Assembly: GCA_026874595.1 (NCBI GenBank)
Contig: CM049316.1
Coordinates: 75,118,676 to 75,182,675 of the forward strand
Reading direction: 5' to 3'
Source of the DNA: Sipunculus nudus
Lineage: Eukaryota > Annelida > Sipuncula > Golfingiida > Sipunculidae
DNA length: 64,000 nt
The position numbers and the translations under genes are program-made. Below the pieces are notes generated by a model. That model did no database searches, was not told the origin of the DNA, and saw only the letters and a program-made list of their open reading frames with translations. This document shows positions 1 to 11,224 of the stretch, in pieces. The first letter of the stretch is position 1. Each line of letters starts with the position of its first letter.

Positions 1-2083
1 AATGGCTGGATCATTCCTTATTCTGATAGCTAAAATTTCGATGGCTAATATAAAAAGATAGGGGGACATAGGGTCCCCTTGTCGGACTCCTCTTTCCACT
101 TTAAAATAACCAGAGGTTGTGCCATAATAAACTATGCAGCTGCTTATATCATTATATAAAAGCTTTATCCAACGTATAAAGGTCTCTGAAATTTTAAATT
201 TTTTTTAGTGTGGCTAGCATGAAAGTCCATTCTAAAGAATCAAAAGCTTTTTCCATGTCTAATGCAATAATCATACCGGGTATTCTTTTATCTTTCGTAT
301 ATTCAAGCAAATCTTGAACAAACCTAATATTTTCACCGATAAATCGATTTTTCACATAACCAGTCTGATTAGAGTGTATTATTTTAGGTAGGAGCTTTGA
401 AAGTCTAATAGAAAGTGTTTTAGCCAAAATTTTATAGTCTGTATTTAAAAGTGATATAGGTCGCCAGTTTTTTAATAAAGTACGGTCTTTATTTTTATCT
501 AATAGAGTGATTACTGCTTGCCTCTGGGATGTGGAGAGTTTACCCTCCTCAAACGATTTATTAAAAGATCTGACTAATAAGGCACCAACTTGTGGCCAAA
601 ATTTCAAATAGAATTCGATAGGCAGACCATCATTTCCTGGGCTCTTATTATTTTTAAATGATTTTACTGTATTATACAATTCCTCTGTTGTTAATGGTTC
701 GCACAAAAAGTTATTATCTTCTTGTGATAGAAATGGGGTATTTATATCTGATAAATATTTTTCGATCTGTTCAAGTGACTTACTGTGATTTGATGAATAC
801 AATTTGCAATAAAATTCTTTTTCCAAACAAAGTATTTCATTTGGAATTATAGTATATTCTCCATTATCCTTTCTTAGTTTTCTCACCCATTTTCTGACTG
901 CATTATATTTTTCTAAATTATAAAAATATTTACTACTTTTTTCTCCTTTTTCAAACCAAGTGACTTTTGATCTCAAAATAAGTCCTTCTGTTTTATAATT
1001 ATCTATCTCTTCCAGTTCTTCTTTTATTTTTTGTATTTTTTCAATAATACTTATTTCTGTCTCTGCATCTGAATTTACCAATTTAGTTTGGAGAATTTTC
1101 AATTCATCAAGTAAATCATCTTCTCGTGCTTTTGTAAATTTCTTTGCTTCTTTACCCTTTTTGACATATAAATCTCTAAGCTTATACTTAACATATTCCC
1201 ATATCTTAATATTATTTGTGTTTTCACAAGATTCATTTGACCATGTATGTATAGATTCAACTATATGCTTAGTTATTTGGTCCTCACTAAGTAGAAACTT
1301 GTTTAGCTTCCAATAACCTTTACCCCTCTTTGTAGTATATAGAGGGTCTGTACATATAACTAATTTAATAAAAGAATGGTCAGACTTTATGTATGGAAAT
1401 AAATCAGCTTTTACGACATAATCTTGAAACTGTTTTGTAATTAGCCAATAGTCTAATCTAGATGATATATTTTCATTTTTAGTTCTCCAAGTATATTCCT
1501 TTTTATATGGATTTCTTGTTCGCCAAATATCCAATAAATTATGCTGATCCATCATATCATTTATAGCTTTCCTTACAGAGTCTTTTAGGCATAGAGCACC
1601 ACCTCTCCTGTCCAACTTTACATTAAGAGCTACATTGAAATCGCCTCCAATGAGAACTACATCATTAAGTGTGACATATTCTTGCAAAATTTTGTTAAGA
1701 TTCTTTAAAAAAGAAATTTGATTTGTGGTATAATTAGGAGCATAAACATTAATGATAATATATTGAAGGTTTTCAATTGCCAATTTTATGACTAAAATTC
1801 TACCATCTATGGAACTGTGTAATAAGCTAACACTATCTACATGTAACTGCTGTCTTAAAAGTACTGCTGTTCCTCGACTATTTGTTGTCCCATGTGAATA
1901 GAATACCTGTCCACGCCACTCATTCCTCCAAATATTTTCTATATTTTGACAACTATGAGTTTCTTGTAAAAGTAAAACATCATAGTGTTCTTTTTTTGCC
2001 CACCTGAATACCGACCTTCTTTTTAAACTGTTTTTAAGTCCTCGGACATTTAAACTTAGCAACTTCAAAGTTGTGTCCGACAT
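1..2083 (-). mobile_element. LINE (L1/Tx1-like) ORF2: endonuclease + reverse transcriptase, frameshifted, cut by window edge
   Basis: The minus-strand ORF starts at 2083 and stays open for 629 codons to 194. The N-terminal third is an apurinic-like endonuclease (EEP fold): LSLNVRG near residue 10, LLQETH near 40, GGDFN near 145 and SDHSF near 235 carry the usual catalytic Asn, Glu, Asp and Asp-His. A lysine/glutamate-rich linker follows. The reverse transcriptase begins near residue 465 (KNNKSPGNDGLPIEFY, NWRPISLLN) and reaches the first catalytic Asp in ALDMEKAFDSLEW. The frame closes at an A-run near 205-212. The next frame then continues the same domain to the window edge, with VRQGDPMSPYLF, so one extra A is the likely break. 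The YxDD box lies outside the window. This arrangement fits the L1/Tx1 group (family knowledge). No ORF1 is seen upstream, so this copy is probably truncated and dead. Confidence 0.9.
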
Positions 2084-2536
2084 TCAAGGTGTCTGTGTAA
2101 CATGGTAAATACAATGTGGAGTGAAATTATGAAAAAGAATAAATAACACAAATCATAACCTAAACCTAAACTATCCAACCCCTCAGTGAGTGTTAACCTC
2201 ACTAAACACAACAACATAATTACATTGGAGATCTGTTGCTCCCACATGGTTTTGCAGGTATGGGACCAGACAGCAGCTGCTTGGAGAACACAGAAGCTTG
2301 TGTCCTCCAGAACAAGATAGTATCTTATGTCCTATCTGAAATATATATAGACTTGAAGTTAACCAATTACTAATTATAAGATACTCACTTGTTAACTGTC
2401 AATCACAATATCTAGCAGTGTAACAAAGATGAAAGAACCTTTACACCACGACGATGGATTAGTTGTGACAGTTTGTGTGGTTTGACGACTATAAGATCAC
2501 AGCGCTCTTTAATCCATTATTGCAACAAACTGATAA
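2084..2536. other. LINE 5' flank, no gene seen
   Basis: Upstream of the LINE ORF2 start. A short leader is likely up to roughly 2340, where an element 5' end could lie, but no boundary repeat is visible. I find no ORF1, exon or RNA gene here. Confidence 0.4.
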
Positions 2537-3720
2537 AATATTTCACTCTTTCTTTAAATTGAAATACTGGTACATTTATAGGATTGTTCAAATAGTTAAA
2601 CTTAAATATTAATAATTAAATGACAAAGCCTTGTCACACACATCTTTGACGATCTAGTAGAGCTTTATGAAAATTGGCATATGTCTCCTATTTTAATATT
2701 TTACTGTCTTATGTAAAACTATCCGTGAGGTAGATTTTGAAATATTCCACTCTTTCTTTAAATTTAAAATCCTCTTACAGGATTGTTCAAATAATTAACC
2801 TTAAGTGACAAAGTCATGGTACACATATCTTTGACAACCTAGCAGAACTTTATATACCTCATATTTTAATGTTTTACTGTGTTATGTAAAAATATCCTTG
2901 AGGTATCAATTGTACACTAAATGGTATCACCTTATACCAGGACTATGACTATGACAACATGACAGAAATACAAAGTATATTAAATAGTAAATGCATAATC
3001 TATCTCACTTCTCAGTGATTTCCAAATGACATTGTAGAACAGCGATGTATGCCATTGATATCACAGTACACCAGTTCACAGTACACCAAATAATTAAACT
3101 TAAGTGACAAAACCTTGTCACACATATCTTTGACATCCTAGCAGAAATTAATCTACCTCATATTTTAATGTTTTACTGTGTTATGTAAAAATATCCTTGA
3201 GGTATCAGCTGTATACTAAATGGTATCACCTTATACCAGGACTGTTACTATGACAACATGACAGAAATACAAAGTATATTAAATAGTAAAATGCATAATC
3301 TATCTCACTTCTCAGTGATTTCCAAACAACATTGTAGAACAGTGATGTATGCCATTGATATCACAGTATACCAGTTCACAGTACCCAAATATAAAAACAT
3401 AAGTGACAAAGCCTTGTCACACATATCTTTGACAACCTGGCAGAACTTTATATACCTTATATTTTAATGTTTTACTGTGTTATGTAAAAATATCCTGGAG
3501 GTATCTTTGTATATTAAATGGTAACACTTTATACTAGGACTATTACTATGACAACATGACAGAAATACAAAGTATATTAAATAGTAAATGCATAATCTAT
3601 CTCACTTCTCAGTGATTTCCAAACAACATTGTAGAACAGCGATGTATACCATTGATATCAAAGTACACCAGTTAATGACTGTGACAACCTGATTGAAATA
3701 CAAAGTTTTTAAATATGAAT
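2537..3720. repeat. Tandem array, ~300-bp unit (about four copies, first one shorter)
   Basis: The phrase around tgacaacatgacagaaatac recurs near 2952, 3252 and 3551, a period of about 300 bp. The phrase around atatctttgacaacctagc recurs near 2824, 3124 and 3423. A shorter first unit (about 195 bp) begins near 2537 and lacks the middle part. The array ends near 3720, where a partial unit fades out. The 69-codon ORF at 3258-3467 is simply repeat sequence. Confidence 0.85.
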
Positions 3721-3783
3721 TCATAGTCAATCTCAGTGATTAACTTGTATATTTATTAATCTTATATGTGCTGTATATTTATT

Positions 3784-3785
<2 letters not shown>

Positions 3786-3831
<46 letters not shown>
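3786..3831. repeat. (TA)n microsatellite
   Basis: Uninterrupted TA tract just after the tandem array. Confidence 0.95.
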
Positions 3832-3833
<2 letters not shown>

Positions 3834-3984
3834 TTGAAATGACCTCTACATGGTGATATAATTTGTGAATATTGTGGAATGCATATGTCATATAATATAA
3901 TTTCATTTTTTTAAGTTTTTTTGTGATGTTGTTTTTTTAAGTTTGAAAACGTTGTATATTTTGTTTTACTCCACGTGATATATG

Positions 3985-4054
3985 CACATATGGAACTATG
4001 GGCCGAGGCCTTATATTTCTGGATAAAATATTCATTCATTCATTCATTCATTAA
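3985..4054 (+). mobile_element. Possible retroposon 3' end with (ATTC)n tail
   Basis: A short GC-containing end (gggccgaggccttatatttc) runs into ggataaaata and then five copies of ATTC. LINE-type retroposons of invertebrates often end in such short tandem tails (family knowledge). No coding part is recognisable upstream, so only the 3' stub is called. Confidence 0.4.
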
Positions 4055-4199
4055 AACAATTTATCATCACGAACAGTAATATGTCCTTTTTAAATCGTAT
4101 AATGTTTTCGTATCCCTTGTAAAATTCACTGTCAATGTCCGTGTTTACTGTATTTTCAAGGACCCGTTTTCATGATAGTCTAATATGCTTAAGCGTTTA

Positions 4200-4241
<42 letters not shown>

Positions 4242-4242
4242 T
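4200..4242. repeat. (CA)n(TA)n compound microsatellite
   Basis: About 12 CA repeats followed by about 9 TA repeats. Confidence 0.95.
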
Positions 4243-4370
4243 ATTTCAACAAACGTCATTTAAAATCATTTTTATAAAGCTATATAAATTGTAGCATTTA
4301 AAGTAATATCAGTAATGAAATACTCTCAGGAATAAAAAGTTATCTTAAAAACATTTTAAATAAATTTCAG

Positions 4371-4488
4371 TGTGCAGCTAGAGCAGGCCCTACGGTCAAT
4401 CAATGCGGCCTTGCGCTGGCGTTGCCAGTTTTGTCATGTTTTGGATATCGAGACAGGTGGAGCTGGAGATGCGCTAATTCAATGGTGA
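4371..4488 (+). CDS. Unrecognised candidate terminal exon
   Basis: A splice acceptor (aaatttcag) ends at 4370. From 4372 a frame of 38 codons reads to a TGA at 4486-4488. It includes VQLEQALRSINAALRWRCQF and then CHVLDIETGGAGDALIQW. The composition is protein-like: amphipathic start, a CxxC pair, no low complexity. An AATAAA lies about 50 bp downstream, near 4540. I do not recognise the family, and no upstream exon was found, so this may be the end of a gene, a duplicated exon or a relic. Confidence 0.4.
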
Positions 4489-5435
4489 TTAGCCCTGTCC
4501 ACCCCGTTTACGCCCACAGTTTTAAATGTTTACACCAAATAAATGAAAACATCCATTTTATACTCATAATAATAAACCATTTAAGAAAAAAACCTGTTCA
4601 ACATCGAAATGCCAAAAATGTAATATTTTGCTATTACGTGACCAGATCTCTTTATTAAGCAAAATAGGTGTATGACACATGTATTGGACCTTCACAAATT
4701 TAACAAACATAAATACATTTATATTTTCACATCATTCATCGCCTGTAATTTTCTATTTCAGAAGGAATTCCCGAGCATCATTACACCTCTTGTGTTCTCT
4801 TTGTTTGTTTGTCTTGTTATGGCACATTTGCATCCCTCTCTACGACCCTACCCCTGTCTTAACTCCGCCTGGTGACCATAACGGTTCCCTGTCCGTCCTA
4901 AGCCCGAAAAAAGGAGGAAGGTTGGCGTTATGAGAAACCTGCTTATGCCCGTAAAATAACGTTACGTTTGTTTTTTTTTTTTAATTATTTTTTTCTTTGT
5001 TTATAAATTTATTAAGGTTAATTCACTGTTCACCAAACTTTTTTGCAAAAACAATGACGATCACCTTGTTACTTTATTATTCGTAGACATCGTAATTAAA
5101 CATGGGCTGTTCATATTTCCGCGGCTAGATGTCTCGTGATCCGGGCGTCCTGTTTGCTTTGTTTGAATGACGTCTTCAAGGTTCTATTTTTTTGCCGATT
5201 TCATATGGTTGTTGGCAAGATGTCTTTACAGGATAGACTTGTTTCTCATAAAATCGTTTAAACTGTTTATAGGAAAATTGAATGAGGTAGGTAACAATTT
5301 CGAATCAAGTTAATTACGCTTTTTATTCTCTCTTGCTCTTAGTGCAAAAAAATTAGGGTGCCCTTGACTTGCCAAAAATAATCGCAAAAAAAAAAAAAAA
5401 CAGTGAACAGGGATACTGGAACGCACTATATTTAT
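4489..5435 (+). other. No firm gene; short hydrophobic ORF behind an acceptor near 4761
   Basis: After 4761 (ttctatttcag) two overlapping frames stay open for about 40-57 codons and include a hydrophobic stretch (FSLFVCLVM). Neither resembles a known family and the downstream text looks untranslated. Poly-T (4969-4982) and poly-A (5385-5400) runs occur further on. Confidence 0.25.
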
Positions 5436-5450
5436 AATGTATGTTTTCAG

Positions 5451-5680
5451 GCAAGGTTTTCAGGAAATACGAAGGGAAGCTTCCAGTATCTGATACCAAA
5501 TATGGTCAGAACGTTAACTTTGCACTGGGGCATGGACATCTGATCTTCAAACGGACAGAGATCCAGTTCCACTTAAACAGAGATACGGAGCATAAATCGT
5601 CTCCGGGAAAACATCTCAGATACACCATAATGGCTAGACATCTGCATGGACAAATATTATATAATGTCGCAGTTCGATAA
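5451..5680 (+). pseudogene. HNMT-like last exon (copy 1)
   Basis: A splice acceptor (atgttttcag) ends at 5450, and the exon reads in phase 1 for 76 codons to TAA at 5678-5680. It starts KVFRKYEGKLPVSDTKYGQN, matching the region after the methyltransferase core in histamine N-methyltransferase-like proteins, where an aromatic-Arg/Lys-Lys-Tyr segment follows the strand after the Rossmann fold. The same exon occurs at 31241-31332 with about 75% identical bases at its start. No SAM-binding exon is seen upstream within this window, so this copy looks like an isolated 3' part. If complete, the family transfers methyl from SAM to small amines in the cytosol; activity here is not supported. Confidence 0.55.
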
Positions 5681-5959
5681 TGTCAGTAACTATAATGTCA
5701 CATATGAATATAGAGAGAAATGTTAATGTCGATAACAGTCGGGGGATCATAATGACAGTACCCGCAATTAGGCTATACTATAGAAGCTGTAATATAGAAG
5801 AATTCGCTTTCAGTCATCTTGAAAGATTGTCAGATACTTTTCTGCGATGTTTCCCGTGCGTTTAGGTAAAGATGAAGTGAAATCTAAACCCAATTTGCAC
5901 TGGTTTGGTATTTTTAATGTAATATAATTATGTTATGCCTTTTTGTTTCGAGTTTAAAA

Positions 5960-6270
5960 ATCATATCGTATCTTGTTAGAGCCATCGACGTTTAGATATT
6001 TAATTTTCAGAGCCATTAATGTGTGTACCGTTTCTTGTCAGAGCTTCGATGATCATACCATTTCTTGTTGTATTCATTGATTCTATCACGGCCATCCATG
6101 TTCGTATCTTTACTGGTTATAGCCATAAAATCATGTCAATTTATGCCAGAGCCATCCATGATCATATCGTTTCTGTTCGGGGATATAAACAATCGTATTA
6201 CTGCCTGAGCCATCAATGATCATATCGTTTTCTATCAAGCCATCTATTATCATATGGGTTCTAAGTGAAT
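5960..6270. repeat. Degenerate ~30-bp tandem repeat
   Basis: Variants of gagccatcaatgatcatatc recur about every 29-30 bp across the interval, near 6009, 6120, 6149, 6208 and 6238, with decayed copies between. The 66-codon ORF at 6019-6219 is a by-product. Confidence 0.6.
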
Positions 6271-6539
6271 TTGTTCAGCATGTCTATGAAAGTTGGTTTT
6301 ACTTATATTGGCATTTTTCACTTATATTAATTTCATAACCGATATTTGAATGTGGTTTGGAATGAATTTTCCTGCTGGACTTTTTAGCCTACTTGCCTTA
6401 TTTCCGTGAGAGGTCAGGACCAAGTCTTGTAAAGGAATACCACTAACAACTGAAAACTGCGTCGATGAGGGAAGACAAGAAACTCGTTTATCCATTCCCA
6501 ACATTGGTACACACGGTCCATAAAATATGATATAAGATT

Positions 6540-6665
6540 ACAGTCGATCAGTTGCAATTCCATATCGGAATAACACATTTTACAGACTTTGTAAGATAAC
6601 AGTCAATGGATTGTACTCCCTGATATGACTTATACATTTTACAGACTTTATATGAATCCGTTCAC
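6540..6665. repeat. ~60-bp repeat (two units), shared with 42380-42620
   Basis: The core ttttacagactttgtaaga recurs at 6579-6590 and 6637-6650. The same core, also with a 60-bp period, fills 42380-42620, tying this piece to the HNMT-like duplication. Confidence 0.55.
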
Positions 6666-6699
6666 CTGTCCTTGGCCTGTGCGTCACCGACGGGTTTAG

Positions 6700-7490
6700 C
6701 GATGGGTTTAGCGATGGATCCGATGGGTTATTTACGCAAAGTGTAGTCCGGTATATAATCAATACACTGATTTTTACCATGTAACAACCAAAATGTATAA
6801 CATAGGTACTATGAGTTGGTCGCTTCTATATTTTAATCAGAACAATTCACCTTGGTAAATAGCTATTAATATGACCTGGACACTGATTATCGTATGAGTG
6901 ATCCTTACCATGGGTACGCCATTTGTTGTGGGCTTCAACTGATAATCAGAATGAATGAATTGAATTCGTAATGTTATATAATACGGGCACGAGGAACAAT
7001 AATTATACAGTGCAATATAACGTTTGCATGTGAAATGTTTATCTTTCAGAGTGTGATGTTACTTAGTTATATCAAAATACACGGCACTTTGGACTTTGTC
7101 TTTGAAAGACTTTGGACTAAGAACCAAGACGGAGTGCTCGACAATAAATAAAATTTAGTACCATCAACTCTTATGCGGGTTCCTTGGTATACTGTGACGT
7201 GTCAGAATAATTGATAGACAAATTGCATTGGAAGAGTTAAAACCATTTGCATGGAAACAGCCACCTGATAGGACATAAGTCTGTTAAATATGAAAGCAAT
7301 TGACCAGAGTTTATATACTATACCGTTACATTAGAACTGTCGATCCTAAAACCATTAGACTGAGTTATTGGTGAACAAAACAAGGGGCATATGAAAGTAT
7401 TAATGTTAGAGTTAAGGTAGTACATATATCATTCGGATTTTAGGAATAAAAATATATCATATATCATATATCAATCACATATGTAAGTGT
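6700..7490 (+). repeat. Duplicated HNMT-like 3' region (copy 1 of 32930-33785)
   Basis: Long stretches align in order with 32930-33785: gtccggtatataatcaatac, gtgcaatataacgtttg, gacggagt followed by caataaataaaatttag, then tatgcgggttc and cactgtcgatccta-type blocks. The aataaataaa at about 7143 is a plausible poly(A) signal for the HNMT-like transcript. No ORF is conserved between the copies, so it is 3' noncoding or intergenic DNA that was duplicated along with the gene. Confidence 0.75.
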
Positions 7491-7995
7491 TTAAGTTAGA
7501 TGATCACAATCGCCCACAAAATTAAACACACTAAGTCCTGTATATTCGTTTTTATTGACAGCACACGAACCTACACTCCCAAGTGCTCTCAGCACACGAA
7601 AGTTCACTTGTTTACACATCCCCGGATAATGTGTTCAAAGCGCACACGGACACCAGAATGTCACTTCTAGCCAAGTCCGCCCTTATTTTATACATACACA
7701 AGGCTTTGCCGGCGCTCACGCTACCAATCAACACAGTTCCTCAATGTTGAACGCGCTTGTCCCTCAACGCAATGCTCAGAAAGCAAGAACAAACAAGGAA
7801 CCCTTTTTGACCGCAGACAACCGTGAGTCTACACATTACTTTCCCGCTGACCTAGGCGTTGCTAATGAGATCCTCCTATCCTTGGCTTATATACGCCTGC
7901 TGACATCACAAGTCCCAACCGTCGTCCGACCACTCATCTCACAAAGTATGGGGCTTTTCATTAACTGTATGATTACTCAACTGTAAAAGCCTCAA
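7487..7995 (-). mobile_element. Solo LTR candidate (family A, copy 1), promoter pointing left
   Basis: Read on the minus strand, it has a TATA-like tataaaataagg near 7686 and a caataaaaacg poly(A) signal near 7550, in LTR-like U3-R-U5 order. It shares about 300 bp with 34573-34870, beginning at the same gttagatgatcacaatcg motif. The left edge is well set by the shared sequence. The right edge is uncertain because the second copy breaks off at 34870. No gag/pol is nearby. Confidence 0.45.
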
Positions 7996-8174
7996 GAGAG
8001 CAAACCCTGAGAAAAGCAAAATAAGTAGGTGTGTTGCTTTTGATGTTTACAATACACAATGTGCTATAGGAACCGTCTAGATATGAATCGAAATTAACAT
8101 CAAATGAGGCACCTGTGTTCTCTAAACTAAGTTCACACGCTATCATCTAAACAAGATACTCCATCTTTATATAC

Positions 8175-8179
<5 letters not shown>

Positions 8180-8220
<41 letters not shown>
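8180..8220. repeat. (TA)n microsatellite
   Basis: TA tract of about 20 units. Confidence 0.95.
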
Positions 8221-8224
<4 letters not shown>

Positions 8225-8278
8225 AATCATCTTGTTATACACTTTACTTAAATCTGCAATATGATAACTAAGTCTTAG

Positions 8279-8391
8279 ACCTCCGGTGACAGAAGCATCA
8301 GCTGCCATATTGAACGGGAATCAGCTACTGGAAGATCACGACGCAGGGGTTCTTAATGAGTTACAACCAGCCAATGTCCGAATGAAGAAAG
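8279..8391 (+). CDS. Unrecognised candidate internal exon
   Basis: An acceptor-like cttag ends at 8278 and a donor (aaag then gtgtaa) follows 8391. The open frame reads PPVTEASAAILNGNQLLEDH then DAGVLNELQPANVRMKK, which looks like a real soluble protein segment. Its last 20 bp plus the start of the donor (8372-8393) recur exactly at 8956-8977. The family is not recognised. No partner exon was found, so it may be a stranded exon. Confidence 0.35.
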
Positions 8392-8393
8392 GT

Positions 8394-9254
8394 GTAACTT
8401 ACAAAGAGGTATTAAATAGGGGTGATCCGACTATTTTTGTGTATTCTTGTTCACATTCGCTGCCAATGACGTGTATACTCGTCATTTATTATGATTCCCC
8501 CAGTGCCAAGCACGTGTATACATTTCATTTATTTGTAAGCAATTTTTAGCAGGAATTCTCATAAATTAAACAATAAAGTCTTTGCAGATGAGTAGTAAAC
8601 CATTTATAAAATAGTCTCGCAGTATGAAAATGAATTATTTATTATTCAACAGTGCGCTGCATCATTCTAAAGCAGGAAAGATGTATAGATGGTGACAAAA
8701 TCCACGGCTCCGGTCTATTGCCGTGAAATAACTTTACGACGCGCTTCAGTGTGAAGCCGATTCCTTGTAAGAACACTACTTTGAATCAAACGAAAAGGAG
8801 GATCGTAAAAACATGTAGCTAGTTTAATATTAGAACATGTTTTGGCCACTTATTTACGACAGACCCGGTTGGGAGGTCGAGGTGAAATAGATCGCACCTT
8901 GGGCGTGAACTCAAGATCGTTCAGGTTTATTGCCCGGCGAGGACAGTGTATTGCGCAATGTCCGAATGAAGAAAGGTCGCGTGCCACATGACTGACACAC
9001 AGATTGGCAGTGTTATCAGAACGCGGCTGCAAATGATTCTGTCGGCTCATTTTTTTGTTCCTTATTTACTTATATGTAGATGTATGCATATATTAGTAAC
9101 TTCACAAACAAGTGCTCGTTAATTGCTAACCGAAATAATCTCCGTGTTTCTTGTGACTGTTACAATGACGAGGTCAGTTGCGCGTCAAGGCTCAAGCATG
9201 TCGGTATTTTAAACAGTCCATGACCATGTTTGAAAATTATATGTGAAATGTGAA

Positions 9255-9298
<44 letters not shown>

Positions 9299-9637
9299 CT
9301 TTTATTGATCCGTAAAATCGCTGTGTTCGTTATAAAAGTGTAAAAATGTATGTTTGAGCTAAAACTACATGTTTGTAAAAATACTCATACCGCGCAGGTT
9401 CGATTATACGCGGTTGCTATGTTTCACAAACAGACCACCTGTTCTAAGCACTGCGCCATTCCGGATCACTTACCGAACTGTGTGTTTATGGTAACATTAC
9501 ATAAATGTATATAGGCCCATATTTGTCTTTGCCTCTCCGTCATTTGACTCTTCCCAATTCAGCATTCGCACCAACATACACGTAGTTCTTCATAACAATA
9601 AATATAGATCTTTATTTAAATCAGTTGTTATCTTTAG
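8394..9637. other. No gene seen
   Basis: Contains the second copy of the 22-bp repeat (8956-8977) and a (TA)n tract (9258-9294). I see no exon with both splice signals and a protein-like frame. Confidence 0.4.
9258..9294. repeat. (TA)n microsatellite
   Basis: TA tract. Confidence 0.95.
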
Positions 9638-9781
9638 GATGGTGTCAACGTAGACGCTATGAGACCAGTCTTCCGGGGCCATGTTTTGACTATTATCGCG
9701 GTCATTTGGCTTAGTGCCCAACTTCACACCTCCCCAAGTTTTATTGCTCCTGTATTATCCGAAGTCACACCTTCTTATCAG
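9638..9781 (+). CDS. Candidate exon: signal-peptide-like or membrane segment
   Basis: An acceptor (gttatctttag) ends at 9637 and a donor (cag then gtaatt) follows 9781. The frame is open through the exon and ends in phase 0. From an internal ATG at 9659 it reads MRPVFRGHVLTIIAVIWLSA then QLHTSPSFIAPVLSEVTPSY. That is a positively charged start, a hydrophobic core and a small-residue site, the profile of a signal peptide. An in-frame TAG lies just upstream at 9635, so the ATG could be the true start, with the exon beginning upstream as 5' UTR. The family is unknown and no second exon was found. Confidence 0.35.
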
Positions 9782-10033
9782 GTAATTAGCACCTAGTCTT
9801 GGTACCACTGCAGCCCACGGAGCTGCTGGGGTCCATGTGTATGTTCCTGGCACTGGGGGGTGAACATGGGCTTGGCAGTAAAAATGTTTAATTATGTGCA
9901 ATTAGGTTAATGTCGATTATATAACTGTCGATTACATAAGCCTTAAAGTGCTGTAAACTCGTGTATGTGATACCATTCTTCCTTTTTCCACGTGAACTCC
10001 CTGTTCAGGTTACGTTCTCGTCTAAGACATGGT

Positions 10034-10093
<60 letters not shown>

Positions 10094-11224
10094 AATATAT
10101 GTATATTTAATTCTAGTGTTGGCATGTCCTGAAGAATTCACAAAAACGTAGTAATATACAATAACAATTCTTACATTACCTGCAGATGATCCTCCGTTCT
10201 TCTTTACAAATATTATCACAAAAAACAGGTGGTAATGAGAATACGTTTTGGCAATATTAACACAATTTCAAATTTTGATTTCGATCCTTATGTTATAATA
10301 GTATTACTTGTATCGTTAAATGCTACGGTCAGTTTAAGCTTACATATAAGAACATGAAACAGAGCAGTATACATAACTTTCATGACAAAGGAAACTATTT
10401 GGCATAATATATGATTAAATATTTCACCTCATCCTATATCCTTTGAATATATCAGGTCAGTTTTTGATAGAATATTGACCCTGTTTTATGTTTCGTTGTA
10501 ATAAGAACTTTGGTGCCAGTACCTCCCAACCTACAAAAGGCGCCCCTAGGTCTATTTCAAAATTATGCAAATTGTCATTCTAATCCAGCCAAATCCTATA
10601 ACTATACTCATGTGCCATCAGGTGACGTTTGTAGGTGATGCGTCTAGCATTTCATTGGTGTAGTATTTAATTTTCATTTATCAACCAACCAAAGTTCATT
10701 TACAATAATCCACGATATAAGAATATTTGCGTGTACGGTCACGATAAGAAGCATCATCGATCTATGTTACGAAGCCAATTTAGCGCTGGTCTAATAGATC
10801 ATTAACTCGGAGTTTCTGTGGGGACAATTTCCTGTTGGTCTTTGATACCATTGATCATTTTATTGTTTATTTGATGTCTGCGTGTCAGTTAAATGTAATA
10901 TAAAATAACGCATTTTTCAAGACCAGATCCGCTGAATTTGGGACGGGTTAACTGGCGCTGTTTCTGGTAGACGGCAATACAATCAACCTTCATAAAATAT
11001 CAGAATCATCCGTATTTATGGGAAACTATGAAAATGTTCCCCTTTTGGACACACCTGGTAGTTCAAAACCATAAATGTGTATTTTCCGAGGGCTGAACAC
11101 GGAAGAGTACAGAAAGTGATAAGTGATATAAGTTCCTGCCGTGACTACACGTGTACATAATTAATTGACCGTTGATACAGGTGCGAGCATCTCTATGTCC
11201 GTATATTATTTGGATTTTGCATCC
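9782..11224. other. No gene seen
   Basis: AT-rich sequence without a supported exon. It includes the (TA)n tract at 10033-10087; the ORFs across that tract are repeat translations. Confidence 0.4.
10033..10087. repeat. (TA)n microsatellite
   Basis: About 27 TA units. Confidence 0.95.
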
